From Isoperla grammatica (lineage: Eukaryota; Arthropoda; Insecta; Plecoptera; Perlodidae), in the NCBI GenBank assembly GCA_945910005.1, contig OX246739.1, forward strand, positions 12,002,292-12,066,291: 64,000 bases of DNA, written 5' to 3'. Below are positions 46,914-57,292 of the stretch, one piece after another (the stretch's first letter is position 1; every line of letters starts with the position of its first letter). The translations under genes and the position numbers were made by a program. A model generated the notes under the pieces. It made no database searches, had not been told where the DNA came from, and saw nothing but the letters and a program-made list of their open reading frames with translations.

Positions 46914-49327
46914 GTAAGCAGTCGTCAGAACTACTACATATCTTCTGTCTTAGCCCCTCCTACTTACTTTGCCAACCTTTGTGACGTGTACGTCCACTTG
47001 CATGGGAAGTCTTCCCATTGCCCCAGTTTTCCCGATCGACGTCTTGCCTCGTTGTCCGGCCCTCATCTATGATACTGTACGTCTAACTCCCCCCCCCCCC
47101 CAGAAACGTGTGGATGTGTAGTCAACATAGATAAGCTGTGTAAGTGATTGGATTCAAAAAACCTTGCAACAAATAGAATCTCTAATTCTTTGGTAAAACT
47201 AGTTTTAACTGTTTGATCCGGATGGTTGTTTGTTTAAGTAAAATGTAAGCACTGTGACTCTGTGCTTCAATAGTTGCAGCTTTGTAAGCTGCAAAGAAAA
47301 AAAGAAACCAGTGCAGATTAGTAACTGAACAACAAAAAACTCATACCAGCAAAGAAAAATTGGCTGAAGCACAAAATGCCCTCACCAAAGCCATTGAAGA
47401 AGCAAAAGAGGAGAAATTCAAGAGTCTTCTTAAAAATCTTGACTACAGAACCGACACTGTGAAAGCTCACACTTTTTTCTCTAATTTGTGCGGTAAAAAA
47501 GCAAAACTCGAAGAAGAAAATTCTCCCATCCTCTACAAAGGCAAAATGGCAGTCACGAATTCAGAAAAAGCCGATGTTTTGTGCAGACACTTTAAAGCCA
47601 TCAGCACTCCTCAAAGGCGTAAACCAAAGAAACTGCCAAAAATTGAATATCAACATCTGCCAAACGATCCCTATAACCGACCATTTAATGCTGCGGAGCT
47701 TGACTTTGCCATTAATAATCTAGACAACAAGAAATCGCCTGGACCAGACAAGATTCATGTAGAGTTTCTGAAACACCTAGGTCCCTGGGCGCGGAAACTC
47801 ATCCTTGACCTTATCAACAGTTCCTGGACATGCCAAGTCCCATCAAGTTGGAAAATTGCGAACATCACGCCCATTTTGAAGCCAGAAAAAGATGCCTTGG
47901 ACCCAGCCAGCTATCGTCCTATTGCCCTTACCAGTGCCCTTGCTAAAGTAGCAGAAAAAATGGTCAACCTCCGTCTGGAAAATTTCCTTGAAAGTAACGA
48001 CATCATAGACGAGGACCAGGCTGGCTACAGAAAAAACCGAGGAACTGTCGACCAAATTGCCTACCTTGTACAGACAGTGAAAGAGGGTTTCTCTAAACAG
48101 AAAAGTACGCTGGCTGTCTCTATTGACCTATCCGGAGCCTTCGACTCAACCGACCGATCATATGCCATCAAGCAGATGATCGATGATTTGGTGCCGAATA
48201 ACATCATAAAATGGCTCCACGACTTTATCAATGATAGGCGAATAAAGGTTGTCCACAAAGGTGCACACAGTAAAACACGCACCATAAAAGCAGGGGTGGC
48301 TCAAGGAACAATAACGGCACCAACCGTTTTCAAAATTGCTATCAATGGGCTTATCAAACTTTTGAAACGCTCCATCCCTGGCCTGACTGTCAAAGCTTAC
48401 GCTGATGACTTTGTCATATTTTTCACAGAAAAATGCCCAGTCAGCATGGAACAAAAAATGATTTGTGCCATGAAAATTGCTGCAGGCTGGCTCCAGGTAC
48501 ATGGTTTTAAGATCAACTGCAGCAAAACCTTCTGCACCTACTTCACGATGAGCAATAAACCTTTTAATTTTAACATTCCTCTTGACGGTATAAACATTAA
48601 ACAGACTGATGAGATGAAATACCTAGGCGTTACCCTTGACAAAAAAGTGACCGGTAAGCTCCACTTTGAAAAGGCAGCAGAAAAGGGTGAAAAACGATTA
48701 CGTCTAATGCAGAGGGCCTGTGGTGTTTCCTGGGGTGCCAAATTAGATACCCTAACGCTGACATACACTACTTACGTAAGACCAGCTATCGAATATGGCA
48801 CCGAAATTTTCCCTGCAGCCGCCGCCTCCCAGGCCCGTCTCATCGACAGAGTCCAAAATCAAGCCCTCCGACTCATCACCGGTGCAGTGAAAACCACCCC
48901 TATAGACGCCATGGAATGGTACAGCCAAATCGAGCCAATGCAGCTGCGTAGAGAACAGCGGGCTATCCAGCTGCATGAAAAATTGGCACGCCTCGACCCT
49001 GACAAATGGCTCAACTACCCAACCTCAAGAGTAATGGCTCACACCAACTTCGCTGAAGCGGTCACTAAGCTGAAAGAAAAAGTCTGCCCCGAGCTCCTGG
49101 TCGCGGTACGCCAACCTTTTGACGTCCCACTGCCGGCCTCCCTTCCAGATAGATCCAATCAGCTTATACCAGGAATAAAAATAGATGGCATTGAGAAAAA
49201 GGAAGGTCTCGACAAGAAAGAGCTGAAAGCGCTAACTGAGGTACACTTGAAAAAGTATTTTCCTCTGAAAGAGTGGGTGCACATTTTCACGGATGGCTCC
49301 TACGACTCAGCCACACATAGAACCGGC

Positions 49328-52300
49328 CAACCCTCGACAATTGTAGTTGAAACCTACTCGCCAACAATGTCAGTGAACTCGCCGTCGAACCGCGGGGGGG
49401 TGGAGGGGGGGCAAGGCCCCCCCCCCCCCCCAGCGCCGCAGGCGAAATTTTTTTTGAGGTGAATTCTAACGACGTTTTTAGACACTACAGTTAATTTTTA
49501 AGAGTAATTTGAATGGTCTAATTAAGGTATGTTTACTATCATTTGAGGAAACTGATATTTTTAATCGTATCAGATTCCTTCTAAAACATAACATTACACA
49601 AATCAGCATATTTATTTACATTACTAGTGGCATAATATTTAAATCTAAAAACATATTTGTACAAATGACTCACAGTAATGTTTATGAAGTGTCGTATTTC
49701 TTCACAGCTCACTCCAGCTCTTGTGTGTGATTTACAAGTTGCCGCTGTCACCCTCCACACCTTTCTGCCTTTGACGGCTATGCCCGCCGACATGCCTTTG
49801 ACCCGGGGAGGTAAAATACCACGCGTCTAGGGCCTTGCTAGGGTCGTACTTGTTGATGGGAGGTCCATTCACAGCAATTTGTAACAAATCTGCCAGTGTC
49901 GAATTGTCTAATGACAGTCTTTGTTTGTGTTTTATTCTATTTACGTAGCTAAAGCCACGTTCACACGAACTTGTTGACACTGCCGTGCACGCGGTGGCTT
50001 GTATCAGTTTCCGCAAATTAGAAAAACGCGAAGGATAGTTCTCAAGTTTTTTTAAATAGCCTTTAATTTGCAGATTCTGTCCTTGTTCCCGAATGATGCA
50101 TTTAAATTCAATCCACTCTGAAATAAGTTGGCTGCTTATACCGTCAATGTCAACGACGCCAATCAATCCAAAATGACGGCCTAGTGCAATAATCTCTTCA
50201 TTGCCGTACGTCGTCAGTATAGTGTTATTGCAATCATCAGTTGGATGATTCATGGGATCTAAAACATGCGAGTTTAGACCAACGACGTTATTGGTTGACT
50301 CAAGGCGTTCGATGAGATATTTACAGGTGTTCTGTAAGACAGATTGGCGAAACGACTGGTAGTGCACTTCCCCCTGTTGCACATTTTTTAAGTCAATACC
50401 TTCATAACTTCCTTTTGCGTTTACTTTTTCTAAAAACGCCTTGACATTGTGTCCCTCATTCCGCTCGTAGTTTTCGAGTAGGTTCACTGAAACATTGATT
50501 TTATTTTTCATTTGTGATAACACTATCTCTTCCATTTGAAGAGATTTACAAAGAGGCTCCAACTCATTGTAAATGTCCACCAAAAAGTGAAGAGTTTTTA
50601 CGAACTTAAACTGTTTCAAGTCCCGTAGGATTCCTTTTGCTGTCGCACTACCCTCTACTGACGTGTTCGAAGCATATTGTTCCAAATTCACAATGAGTGG
50701 CACCAAATTCCTCATTATTGCTTTCAAAGCACTTGTTTTGCTGATAAGCCACCTAATTGTGTGAATATCACGCAATTTTATTATTTCAACCTCCAGAATC
50801 TCGGCAGTATTTTTTAAGCTTGTCGTACGCTTTGTAGAGCCTTTATAGAAGTGGACGATTTTTTTGACAATCTCATCAAACTCCTTTAAATACGGCACGT
50901 GTTTAGAGGCATCTAGAATAGCCAATTGAAGTCGATGTGCCACACAGTGGATACTTAAACAGTGTGGAACATCATTTTGCTGCATCAATGTTATTAGGCC
51001 TGATTTGTGGCCAACCATTGACGACGCACCGTCTGTACCTAAACTAACTAGGACATGTGGTTTACGCCAATCAAGCCCAGACGCGTCAAGCAGTGCGGTA
51101 AGTGCCTTGTAGTACGACAACGATGTGGCACTTTCGAGGTTGACAAGACCAAGCAAGTCCTCTTTGATTACTCCCTGGTTTAGGTATCGAATGTACACGT
51201 CCGCATTATCATCACCTGACCTGTCCGTTGACCCATCAATAAGGACACTCATGTAAGGTGACTGCTTTACATTATTGATAACTGTGGCATGAAGATCCAG
51301 TGCAATGTAGTGTATAAAGGACCGACACATTTTATCAGTTACATATTGGTCTTTCAGGTGAACATCTAGCTTTCGCGCCAACTGAACTTGTAGCGGGAAG
51401 TCGGAGAATGGTTTTTCATGTACTCCAATAAAGTAGGCAATATTAAAGAGATGGCCAAGATGTTTGAACATCTCATCGTCCATTTTTTTTACACACTTCG
51501 CCATTGGAGCACTGGCAGGATCCTCACGAATCTCGTCCCGTCTAACATTTCCCATGTGCCCCTTGCTTTTCGCGTGCCAAGAAAATGTTTCTTTTTTAAA
51601 ATTTCCCGAAAAGCCCGAAACCCACTTTTCCTCTGAATGTTCTGGAAATGCTGTGCACACTGTGCATGAAGCAAGTTTGGTTTCATTGTCAAATTTAACC
51701 CACGGAAAATCACGCTTCCACTTAGCTACGAAGTTTCGTTTACTGTGGGAACTGGTGCCACTAGTTGGCTCCCCCTCTGTCGTGGTTGTCTTTGATGTAG
51801 GCCTACTTTCAGAAGCGTCGGGACTGTCAACAAAACTGTCTGTATTGTCACTACTAGTGCTAGCACTAGCACTAGCACTAGCTACAGTTTGATCTTTTGA
51901 CTTAAAAAATAATTTAAGCGATGATTGTTTCATGATGAATACTCATTAGGCCTATATAGTCACTGGTATGTTATGACACTTTTATAAATAGCTTATGAAT
52001 ATAATAAGTTACGGCAGTATATCATACAAAAAATAGTCTTTTTAAAAAGTGTTTACACACGACACAGGTAAAAAACGAGTACGGAATACGGATAAAAACA
52101 GTCAAGTCACGATATTTGCACTTCAAACACAAATAAGTTACTAACAAATAAATAAACAAATAACACAAACTACCAGTCCACGAATAGCAAGAAAATATAA
52201 TTTACTTATAACAGCATCTCAAAATCACAATTCACGTAAAAATAGCTGATGGTGACGACTGAAGACCGAACGAGGAACTGAAAGGAACCCAAAAATGTTT

Positions 52301-52669
52301 CACGCGTTGTGCTAGTGGCGACTCCGCCCGCTCGCGCTGAACAATGGCAATGGAAGAAGGGTTGCTCCAGCGGTCGAACCAGGGGGCCAAGCCATTGAAC
52401 TCTCTTTGACAAAGTATTTACAAGTGCTACTCCACCCCCACATGTCCTTGGGTTGCATTCCAGGGCGAGGGGGAAGAGGGGGTTGACTAATTGTATAGCT
52501 ACTTTTAAAGCTGGGCTGGTCAACATTTGGCACGTAGCACGAGCTATAGCCGGCGTAAAATACCGTTATATTGCTTGTAGCCAAAGTGACAGCTGTCATT
52601 TTTGCAACTCGCCAGTACCAATTTTTCACTCGCCAATGGCGAGTTGGCGAGTGGAATTGTCGAGGGTTG
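49328..52669 (-). mobile_element. Complete hAT transposon
   Basis: 3342 bp with 15 bp perfect inverted ends CAACCCTCGACAATT and a perfect 8 bp target duplication GAACCGGC (49320-49327, 52670-52677). At least five copies of the subterminal word ACTCGCCA/TGGCGAGT lie within 80 bp of the ends. It carries one uninterrupted transposase gene on the minus strand. It is inserted in the RNase H domain of the retrotransposon, so it is younger than that element. Confidence 0.95.
49732..51933 (-). CDS. hAT superfamily transposase
   Basis: 733 codons, uninterrupted; it catalyses cut-and-paste excision and insertion of the surrounding element. After a Ser/Thr-rich N terminus comes a BED-type zinc finger (C90, C93, H120, H126). 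The RNase H-fold core shows LIDGSTD (Asp 233) and SLGTDGASSMVG (Asp 301), followed by SIHCVAHRLQL, a conserved Cys-His region of the family. The C-terminal dimerisation region has SSCERGFSYVNRIK (Glu 658, presumed third catalytic residue) and SLDNSTLADLLQIA. About 730 bp separate its start from the right end of the element. It resembles the transposase-derived ZNF862-like proteins by layout. Terminal repeats and target duplication are intact, so it may be functional. Confidence 0.95.
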   Translation of the reverse strand: MKQSSLKLFFKSKDQTVASASASASTSSDNTDSFVDSPDASESRPTSKTTTTEGEPTSGTSSHSKRNFVAKWKRDFPWVKFDNETKLASCTVCTAFPEHSEEKWVSGFSGNFKKETFSWHAKSKGHMGNVRRDEIREDPASAPMAKCVKKMDDEMFKHLGHLFNIAYFIGVHEKPFSDFPLQVQLARKLDVHLKDQYVTDKMCRSFIHYIALDLHATVINNVKQSPYMSVLIDGSTDRSGDDNADVYIRYLNQGVIKEDLLGLVNLESATSLSYYKALTALLDASGLDWRKPHVLVSLGTDGASSMVGHKSGLITLMQQNDVPHCLSIHCVAHRLQLAILDASKHVPYLKEFDEIVKKIVHFYKGSTKRTTSLKNTAEILEVEIIKLRDIHTIRWLISKTSALKAIMRNLVPLIVNLEQYASNTSVEGSATAKGILRDLKQFKFVKTLHFLVDIYNELEPLCKSLQMEEIVLSQMKNKINVSVNLLENYERNEGHNVKAFLEKVNAKGSYEGIDLKNVQQGEVHYQSFRQSVLQNTCKYLIERLESTNNVVGLNSHVLDPMNHPTDDCNNTILTTYGNEEIIALGRHFGLIGVVDIDGISSQLISEWIEFKCIIREQGQNLQIKGYLKKLENYPSRFSNLRKLIQATACTAVSTSSCERGFSYVNRIKHKQRLSLDNSTLADLLQIAVNGPPINKYDPSKALDAWYFTSPGQRHVGGHSRQRQKGVEGDSGNL

Positions 52670-53553
52670 GAACCGGCTATAGCATCTACTGCACTTTCTT
52701 CGAGGAAGCCACTCCGATGGGCGTCGGCACAACATACTTCGATGCGGAGGTTGCAGCCATCGCCAGAGCGGCTCAAAAAATTGCAGAGGTGCCAGCCTTC
52801 CCACTCAACAAGACAAAATTTGTTATCCTTAGCGACAGCGCTTCAGCAATCCAATTTGTCTCTCAAGCAGTGAACCTCCACCCCCAATCGCTGCTCTTCA
52901 AAAACTCCCTTGCCAGTCTCCGTCAGCAGAATAAAGAACTAGAAATTCAATGGATCCCTAGCCACTGCCAGATCCTGGGCAACGAAAAAGCTGATTTCTT
53001 GGCCAAAAAAGCTACGAAAGCTGCTCCTCCACAAGCTGCGGCTACGTCCTTCAGAGGTGCTAAAATCAAGATCAAGACAGCCATCAAAAAGGCGTACAAA
53101 AGCACATATGAAGAGGCCTTACGAGCCAAAAGCTGGTGGGCAGAGATCAACAGAGGACCTGATAAAAATTGGTCCAGAAAGACGGCCACCGCCCAGTTCC
53201 GGCTGGCAACAGGCCATGACGTCCTGCAGCATCACCTGAGCCGCTTTAACATCAGCAAAGAACCGGCAACGTGTAAATTGTGCAGCTCCGATGTACAAGA
53301 CAGGGCACATCTTTTTAGATGTGCTGCCCTCAAGGTTTTTATCGACTCCCTGCCCAATGATATGAGCAGGCCAGAAAAGGAAGCAGTTTTATATTGGATA
53401 GTAAGACAAAAGAATGGCTGAAAAAGCCATCTTGGCACAAGAAGGAAAAAAAAAAAAAAAAAAAGCTTTGTAAGCAGGCAAGCATGTGTTGTACTGACAC
53501 ATCCCCGTAACCCACTGTACGCCGGCCTAAACTCTGTGATCTCTGTCTTTCAG

Positions 53554-53691
53554 TGGATGACTCCAGCACTACTCACAAGAGAAGACAGCTGTGGAACCAA
53601 AGACAGATGCAAGAGGAAGGGAACTTCGAGGGATCGTCGCCTCATCTTGGGACTCCTATCAAACACACGGCACATTGAAGAGGAAGACTAG
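53554..53691 (+). other. Exon-like cassette in the tandem unit, copy A
   Basis: Acceptor TTTCAG (53548-53553), donor GTAAGC at 53692. Open from its first base in one frame to a TAG at its last three bases (start WMTPALLTREDS, end NTRHIEEED). In the phase expected from the neighbouring cassettes (phase 2) it would stop at once (TGA). It contains a piece of the 62 bp minisatellite unit. Confidence 0.35.
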
Positions 53692-54129
53692 GTAAGCAGT
53701 TGTCAGAACTACTTCTATCTTAGCCCCTCCCACTTACTTTGCCAACCATTGTGTACGTCCACTTGCATGGGAAGTCTTCCCATTGCCGCAGTTTTCCCAA
53801 TCAACGTCTTGCCTCGTTGTCCGGCCCTCATCTATGATACTGTACGTCTAACTCCCCCCCCCCCAGAAACATGTGGATGTGTAGTCAACATAGATAAGCT
53901 GTATGAGTGATAGGATTCAAAAAACCTTGCAACAAATAGAATCTCTAATTCTTTGGTAAAACTAGTTTTAACTGTTTGATCCGGAGGTTATTTTTTTAAA
54001 GTAAAATTTAAGTACTGTCCTCTGTGCTTCAATAGTGGCAGCTCTGTAAGCAGGCAGGCATGTGTTGTACTGACCCATCCCCGTAACCCACTGTACGCCG
54101 GCCTAAACTCTGTGATCCCTGTCTTTCAG

Positions 54130-54296
54130 TGGATGACTCCAGCACCGCTCACAAGAGAAGACAGCTGTAGAACCAAAGACAGACGCAACTAGGATTCACA
54201 CAAAGACACAGATGCAAGAGGAAGGGAACTTCGAGGGATCGTCGCCTCATCTTGGGACTTCTATCAAACACACGGCACATTGAAGAGGAAGACTAG
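54130..54296 (+). other. Exon-like cassette in the tandem unit, copy B
   Basis: Same borders as 53554-53691 (TTTCAG acceptor, GTAAGC donor) plus about 30 bp, including CAACTAGGATTCACACAAAG, which also occurs in the tail of 45568-46913. Stops occur in the phase-2 frame. Confidence 0.35.
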
Positions 54297-54768
54297 GTAA
54301 GCAGTTGTCGGAACTACTTCATATCTTCTGTCTTAGCCCCTCCCACTTATTCTGCCAACCCTTGTGTACCTCCACTTGCATGGGAAGTCTTCCCATTGAC
54401 ACAGTTTTCCCGATCGACGTCTTGCTTGGTTGTCCCACCCTCATCTATGATACTGTACTTCTAACTCCTCCCCCCCCCCCCCCCCCCCAGAAACATGTGG
54501 ATGTGTAGTAAACATAGATAAGCTGTGTGAGTGATTGGATTCAAAATACCTTGCAACAAATAGAATCTCTAATTCTTTGGTAAAACTAGTTTTAACTGTT
54601 TGATCCCATCCCGGATGGTTGTTTGTTTAAGTAGGCTAAAATTGTAAGCACTGTCCTCTGTGCTTCAATAGTTGTTGCAGCTCTGTAAGCAGGCAGGCAT
54701 GTGTTGTACTGACACATCCCCGTAACCTACTGTACGCCGGCCTAAACTCTGTGATCTCTGTCTTTCAG

Positions 54769-54881
54769 TGGACACCCCTGCCATGACGGCCACCTTCAGT
54801 CCACCGACAAGTGGAGAGGTTTCATCCCCCAGCTGTACCGAGGGACCCACGACGTGAAACAACGGACACATATCAGCTCAG
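54769..54881 (+). CDS. Candidate exon, phase-compatible with the cassettes
   Basis: Acceptor TTTCAG (54763-54768), donor GTGGGT at 54882. Entering in phase 2, as the ACTAG-ending cassettes leave, it is open throughout (begins GHPCHDGHLQSTDKW) and exits in phase 1. Another frame gives a Ser/Thr/Pro-rich peptide (TATFSPPTSGEVSSPS) similar in style to cassette 1. A MITE is inserted 12 bp after the exon end. Confidence 0.4.
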
Positions 54882-54893
54882 GTGGGTCCATGG

Positions 54894-55322
54894 TAGGGAT
54901 GACTTCGGATATCCGGAAACTGGTTCGGAACCGGTTCCCAATTGCAATCCGGTTCCATTTTTTGGAACCGGTTCTATTTTTTTCGAATGCTGTCGGTACA
55001 ACACTGGTAAAAGCGCGCAGCGAGCCACCACAATCGTCGCCGCCGGTGTCGTCTGCTAATGTAGGCTGACCGGTTGACCCACCCCTACTGCACGCCAGTA
55101 GCTCTTTGTCTTTCGTGCCGCAAACAACGTGAGTGATTAGTTGACACTTGACAATGCGTGCTTCAAGTAGGGCCTATGTTAAACGAAGGGAAATCCACTA
55201 TGCTTAGTGTCACATAAATATTATGTGATATAAACAAAATTAAAATGTTCAAGAACCGGTTCTGAACCGGATCCGGCGCGGGAGGACCCGGTTCCGAATT
55301 ATTAGATCCGAAGTCATGCCTA
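54894..55322. mobile_element. hAT-type MITE with GGTTCCGGAACC-like motif
   Basis: Perfect 8 bp target duplication GTCCATGG (54886-54893, 55323-55330). Ends TAGGGATGACTTCGGAT and, complemented, TAGGCATGACTTCGGAT (16 of 17). Repeated CCGGTTC/GAACCGG in both subterminal zones. 429 bp, non-coding. Confidence 0.9.
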
Positions 55323-55330
55323 GTCCATGG

Positions 55331-56463
55331 TGTGCTATGAGTGGACGGACTAGAAGACTTGTTGAGTCGTTTGCCTGTCTTACACTGGGTCCTACACTGG
55401 AAGTGTAGCAAAGCGTCTTACACGAGTTACATAGCCACTGTACAAACCTCCTGCACTTCCTATGACGCCTGTGATATCACATCTAGGCAATACTCGGATG
55501 TATCTTGGAACAGAGTGAATGCAAGGCACCGTAGAAACTGGGTTCAACATTTCTCCGCGAGGTAACAGCACTTGCTATAGCCCCTGTGATATCGCAGCTA
55601 GGCAACCATCAGCATTTGCTCTTTGGTTTTTTTAATTGAGGGGGGTGGGGGCCAAGGCAGGGCACTTGCCCCCTTTGGCAGCAACTAATAATATGTTGCT
55701 TTAATTAACATTTCCTTTCCTGAATAATGTAATATAATTGATTTGATTGACACTAGAACTAGGTTCAGCTCCAGTTTTAGATGCAATAGTACATGCACCA
55801 GCACTCTCGGTCCAACAACTACTATCTACAAACTACACTCTCAATTTCCTCTCAGATAGACCTGCAGTTATCTTAATAACTTGCCCCCTGATCCCCAAGG
55901 GTATGTGCTAGGGGGGGGGGGGGGGGGGGGGGTTGTGCGAGTAGGTGGTGTTCTGTTAGTCTGTACACGTAGATTACTTTCAATTTGTCATTGCCCACCC
56001 CCCTTGACAAAATTCCTGCGGACGCCCATGGCTACACTAGTGTAAGTTTTAATTACTGGCAAACGTTTTACAAATATTACACTGACTTACACTAGTGTAA
56101 AGTGTAAGACAGGCAAACGAAGCTCATGTGTCTCCATAGGACTGTATGGGACTCCCAATTTCCATTGTTTTAAATTACTTAACAATGCTTTAAAATATTG
56201 TCAAAAGTACACCAAAATATGTCACCCCCTTATTTAATGTCTATCCTATTCAGCTTCAAAACTGATTTATAAAGGATGACAATAAATAGAACTATGTGTA
56301 AATGATAATGGAACATCATAAAAATAGCAAGAATAAAACAACAAAACACCCTTTATTAATTTGAATAAGGGATAAAAAATATAATATATAACAGAAATAA
56401 ACAAATAAATGATCCTTCCCCACAAGTTGCCTGTAAGTGTAACTTGTGTTCTCTGGGTTCCAG
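55331..56463. other. Gene-free stretch with transposon-like debris
   Basis: Contains a 22-base G run (55911-55932). The segment ending near 56030, GCGGACGCCCATGG on the plus strand, reads CCATGGGCGTCCGC on the minus strand and looks like a hAT-like terminus. I could not find its partner, so no element is called. TACACTAGTGTAA and its surroundings occur twice near 56035-56100. Confidence 0.4.
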
Positions 56464-56553
56464 TGGCCGTCCGAGCGTCCAAGGCAACAGTTCTTGGAGC
56501 TGCTGCATCACGGGGGACTACGATACAAGCGGCCTCGTCTTGCAACTCTACAG
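56464..56553 (+). CDS. Candidate exon, 90 bp, phase 1-1
   Basis: Acceptor TTCCAG (56458-56463) and donor GTGAGT at 56554. Entering in phase 1, as 54769-54881 leaves, it is open (AVRASKATVLGAAASRGTT, ending SSCNST) and exits in phase 1. A second frame is also open (SERPRQQFLELLHHGG), so the true frame is not certain. Confidence 0.4.
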
Positions 56554-57083
56554 GTGAGTTTCAACACACGAAGCCCGACTATACTAACACCTCATTGGGC
56601 TTTGCACGCCAAGCTTGACGTAGACAGCGCCAGCGTAGAGTGGCAGTGCAAAGCCTTATTGACCATAGGGATTGAAAACTCAATAGATGTAGGCTTTTGT
56701 GTTTAAGTACACGTTAACATACTGCAAGACAATGAGACTTGATAAAATATTAGGTCAATGGGGATTTGGGGACAATTAACAAGCGAGGGTAATATTCCAG
56801 TAATAATAAATGTTGAGATAATTTATTACATCTTGTCTAATATTTTAATTTGATATTTGATATTGTTTAATCTGATATTGTAAAATAATAAACAAAGCCC
56901 ATTTACTGTTACCTAGGCGGTTGAATCGAGTTTTGATAATCCAGAATCTTGGGAAAGGGGGATCGGTAACTTCAGATCTTACTGCTATTACAAACCTTGG
57001 GTTAGAAAGTTTTTTAATACTGTAGTGGCAAGCATAGAACAATACCTTGTCAATGCTAATTTGTTCCATTGTTTGCGCTGCAG

Positions 57084-57226
57084 ATACAACTCACCAAGTC
57101 AACTGCAGCTGCAACACGTCATGTCGACTGGAGCCCCAACCAGACCTTCACGGAGCACGAGCAATGGAGCAATGGTTCTATGTTTACTATTTTGAGATGT
57201 GCAAAAATGGTGTTTTACGGAGTTAA
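57084..57226 (+). CDS. Candidate terminal exon with clustered cysteines
   Basis: Acceptor GCTGCAG ending at 57083. In phase 1, continuous with 56464-56553, it encodes a Cys-rich start (TTHQVNCSCNTSCRLEP) and runs about 46 codons to a TAA at 57224-57226. The alternative frame continues to 57284. No family recognised. Three successive candidate exons with matching phases are better than chance but not proof. Confidence 0.4.
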
Positions 57227-57292
57227 ACTTCACGGCTTAACCACAGCAAATCGCGGTTTTTCGTTTCTTCTTATTAAAAAATAGCCACAAAT

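Larger units (their letters stand above)
47290..53463 (+). pseudogene. 5'-truncated non-LTR retrotransposon (RT plus RNase H), interrupted by a hAT element
   Basis: Flanked by a 12 bp direct repeat, AGCTTTGTAAGC (47278-47289, 53464-53475). It ends in 19 A's (53446-53464). The ORF is open from the 5' junction, as expected for truncation during target-primed insertion. Counting residues from 47360, the RT has SPGPDKI, ASYRPIALTS, QAGYRKNRGT, the first catalytic Asp (256, SIDLSGAFD) and Y-A-D-D at 347-350. RNase H begins with FTDGS (Asp 645). There the hAT element interrupts it; coding resumes at 52670 with ILSDSAS, IPSHCQILGNEKADFLAK and a C-x2-C-x8-H-x3-C knuckle, ending in a stop at 53421. 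The domain order suggests the I/Jockey group. The endonuclease half is absent. Confidence 0.93.
46914..54768 (+). repeat. Three tandem copies of a 0.45-0.6 kb intron-plus-exon unit
   Basis: Intron-like copies at 46914-47289 continuing at 53464-53553, 53692-54129 and 54297-54768 share the same order of words: GTCAGAACTACT, CTTGCATGGGAAGTCTTCCC, CTCATCTATGATACTGTAC, a C run, GAAACATGTGGATGTGTAGT, CTTTGGTAAAACTAG and TGTACGCCGGCCTAAACTCT. Each ends in a TTTCAG acceptor. The first copy is split by the 6.2 kb retrotransposon insertion. Confidence 0.88.

Noticed and set aside
51464..51892. 142-codon plus-strand ORF
   Set aside because: It is antisense to the hAT transposase N terminus and mirrors its coding bias.
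56000..56035. Complete hAT element with CCATGGGCGTCCGC end
   Set aside because: One plausible terminus was seen but no partner end or 8 bp target duplication was found.
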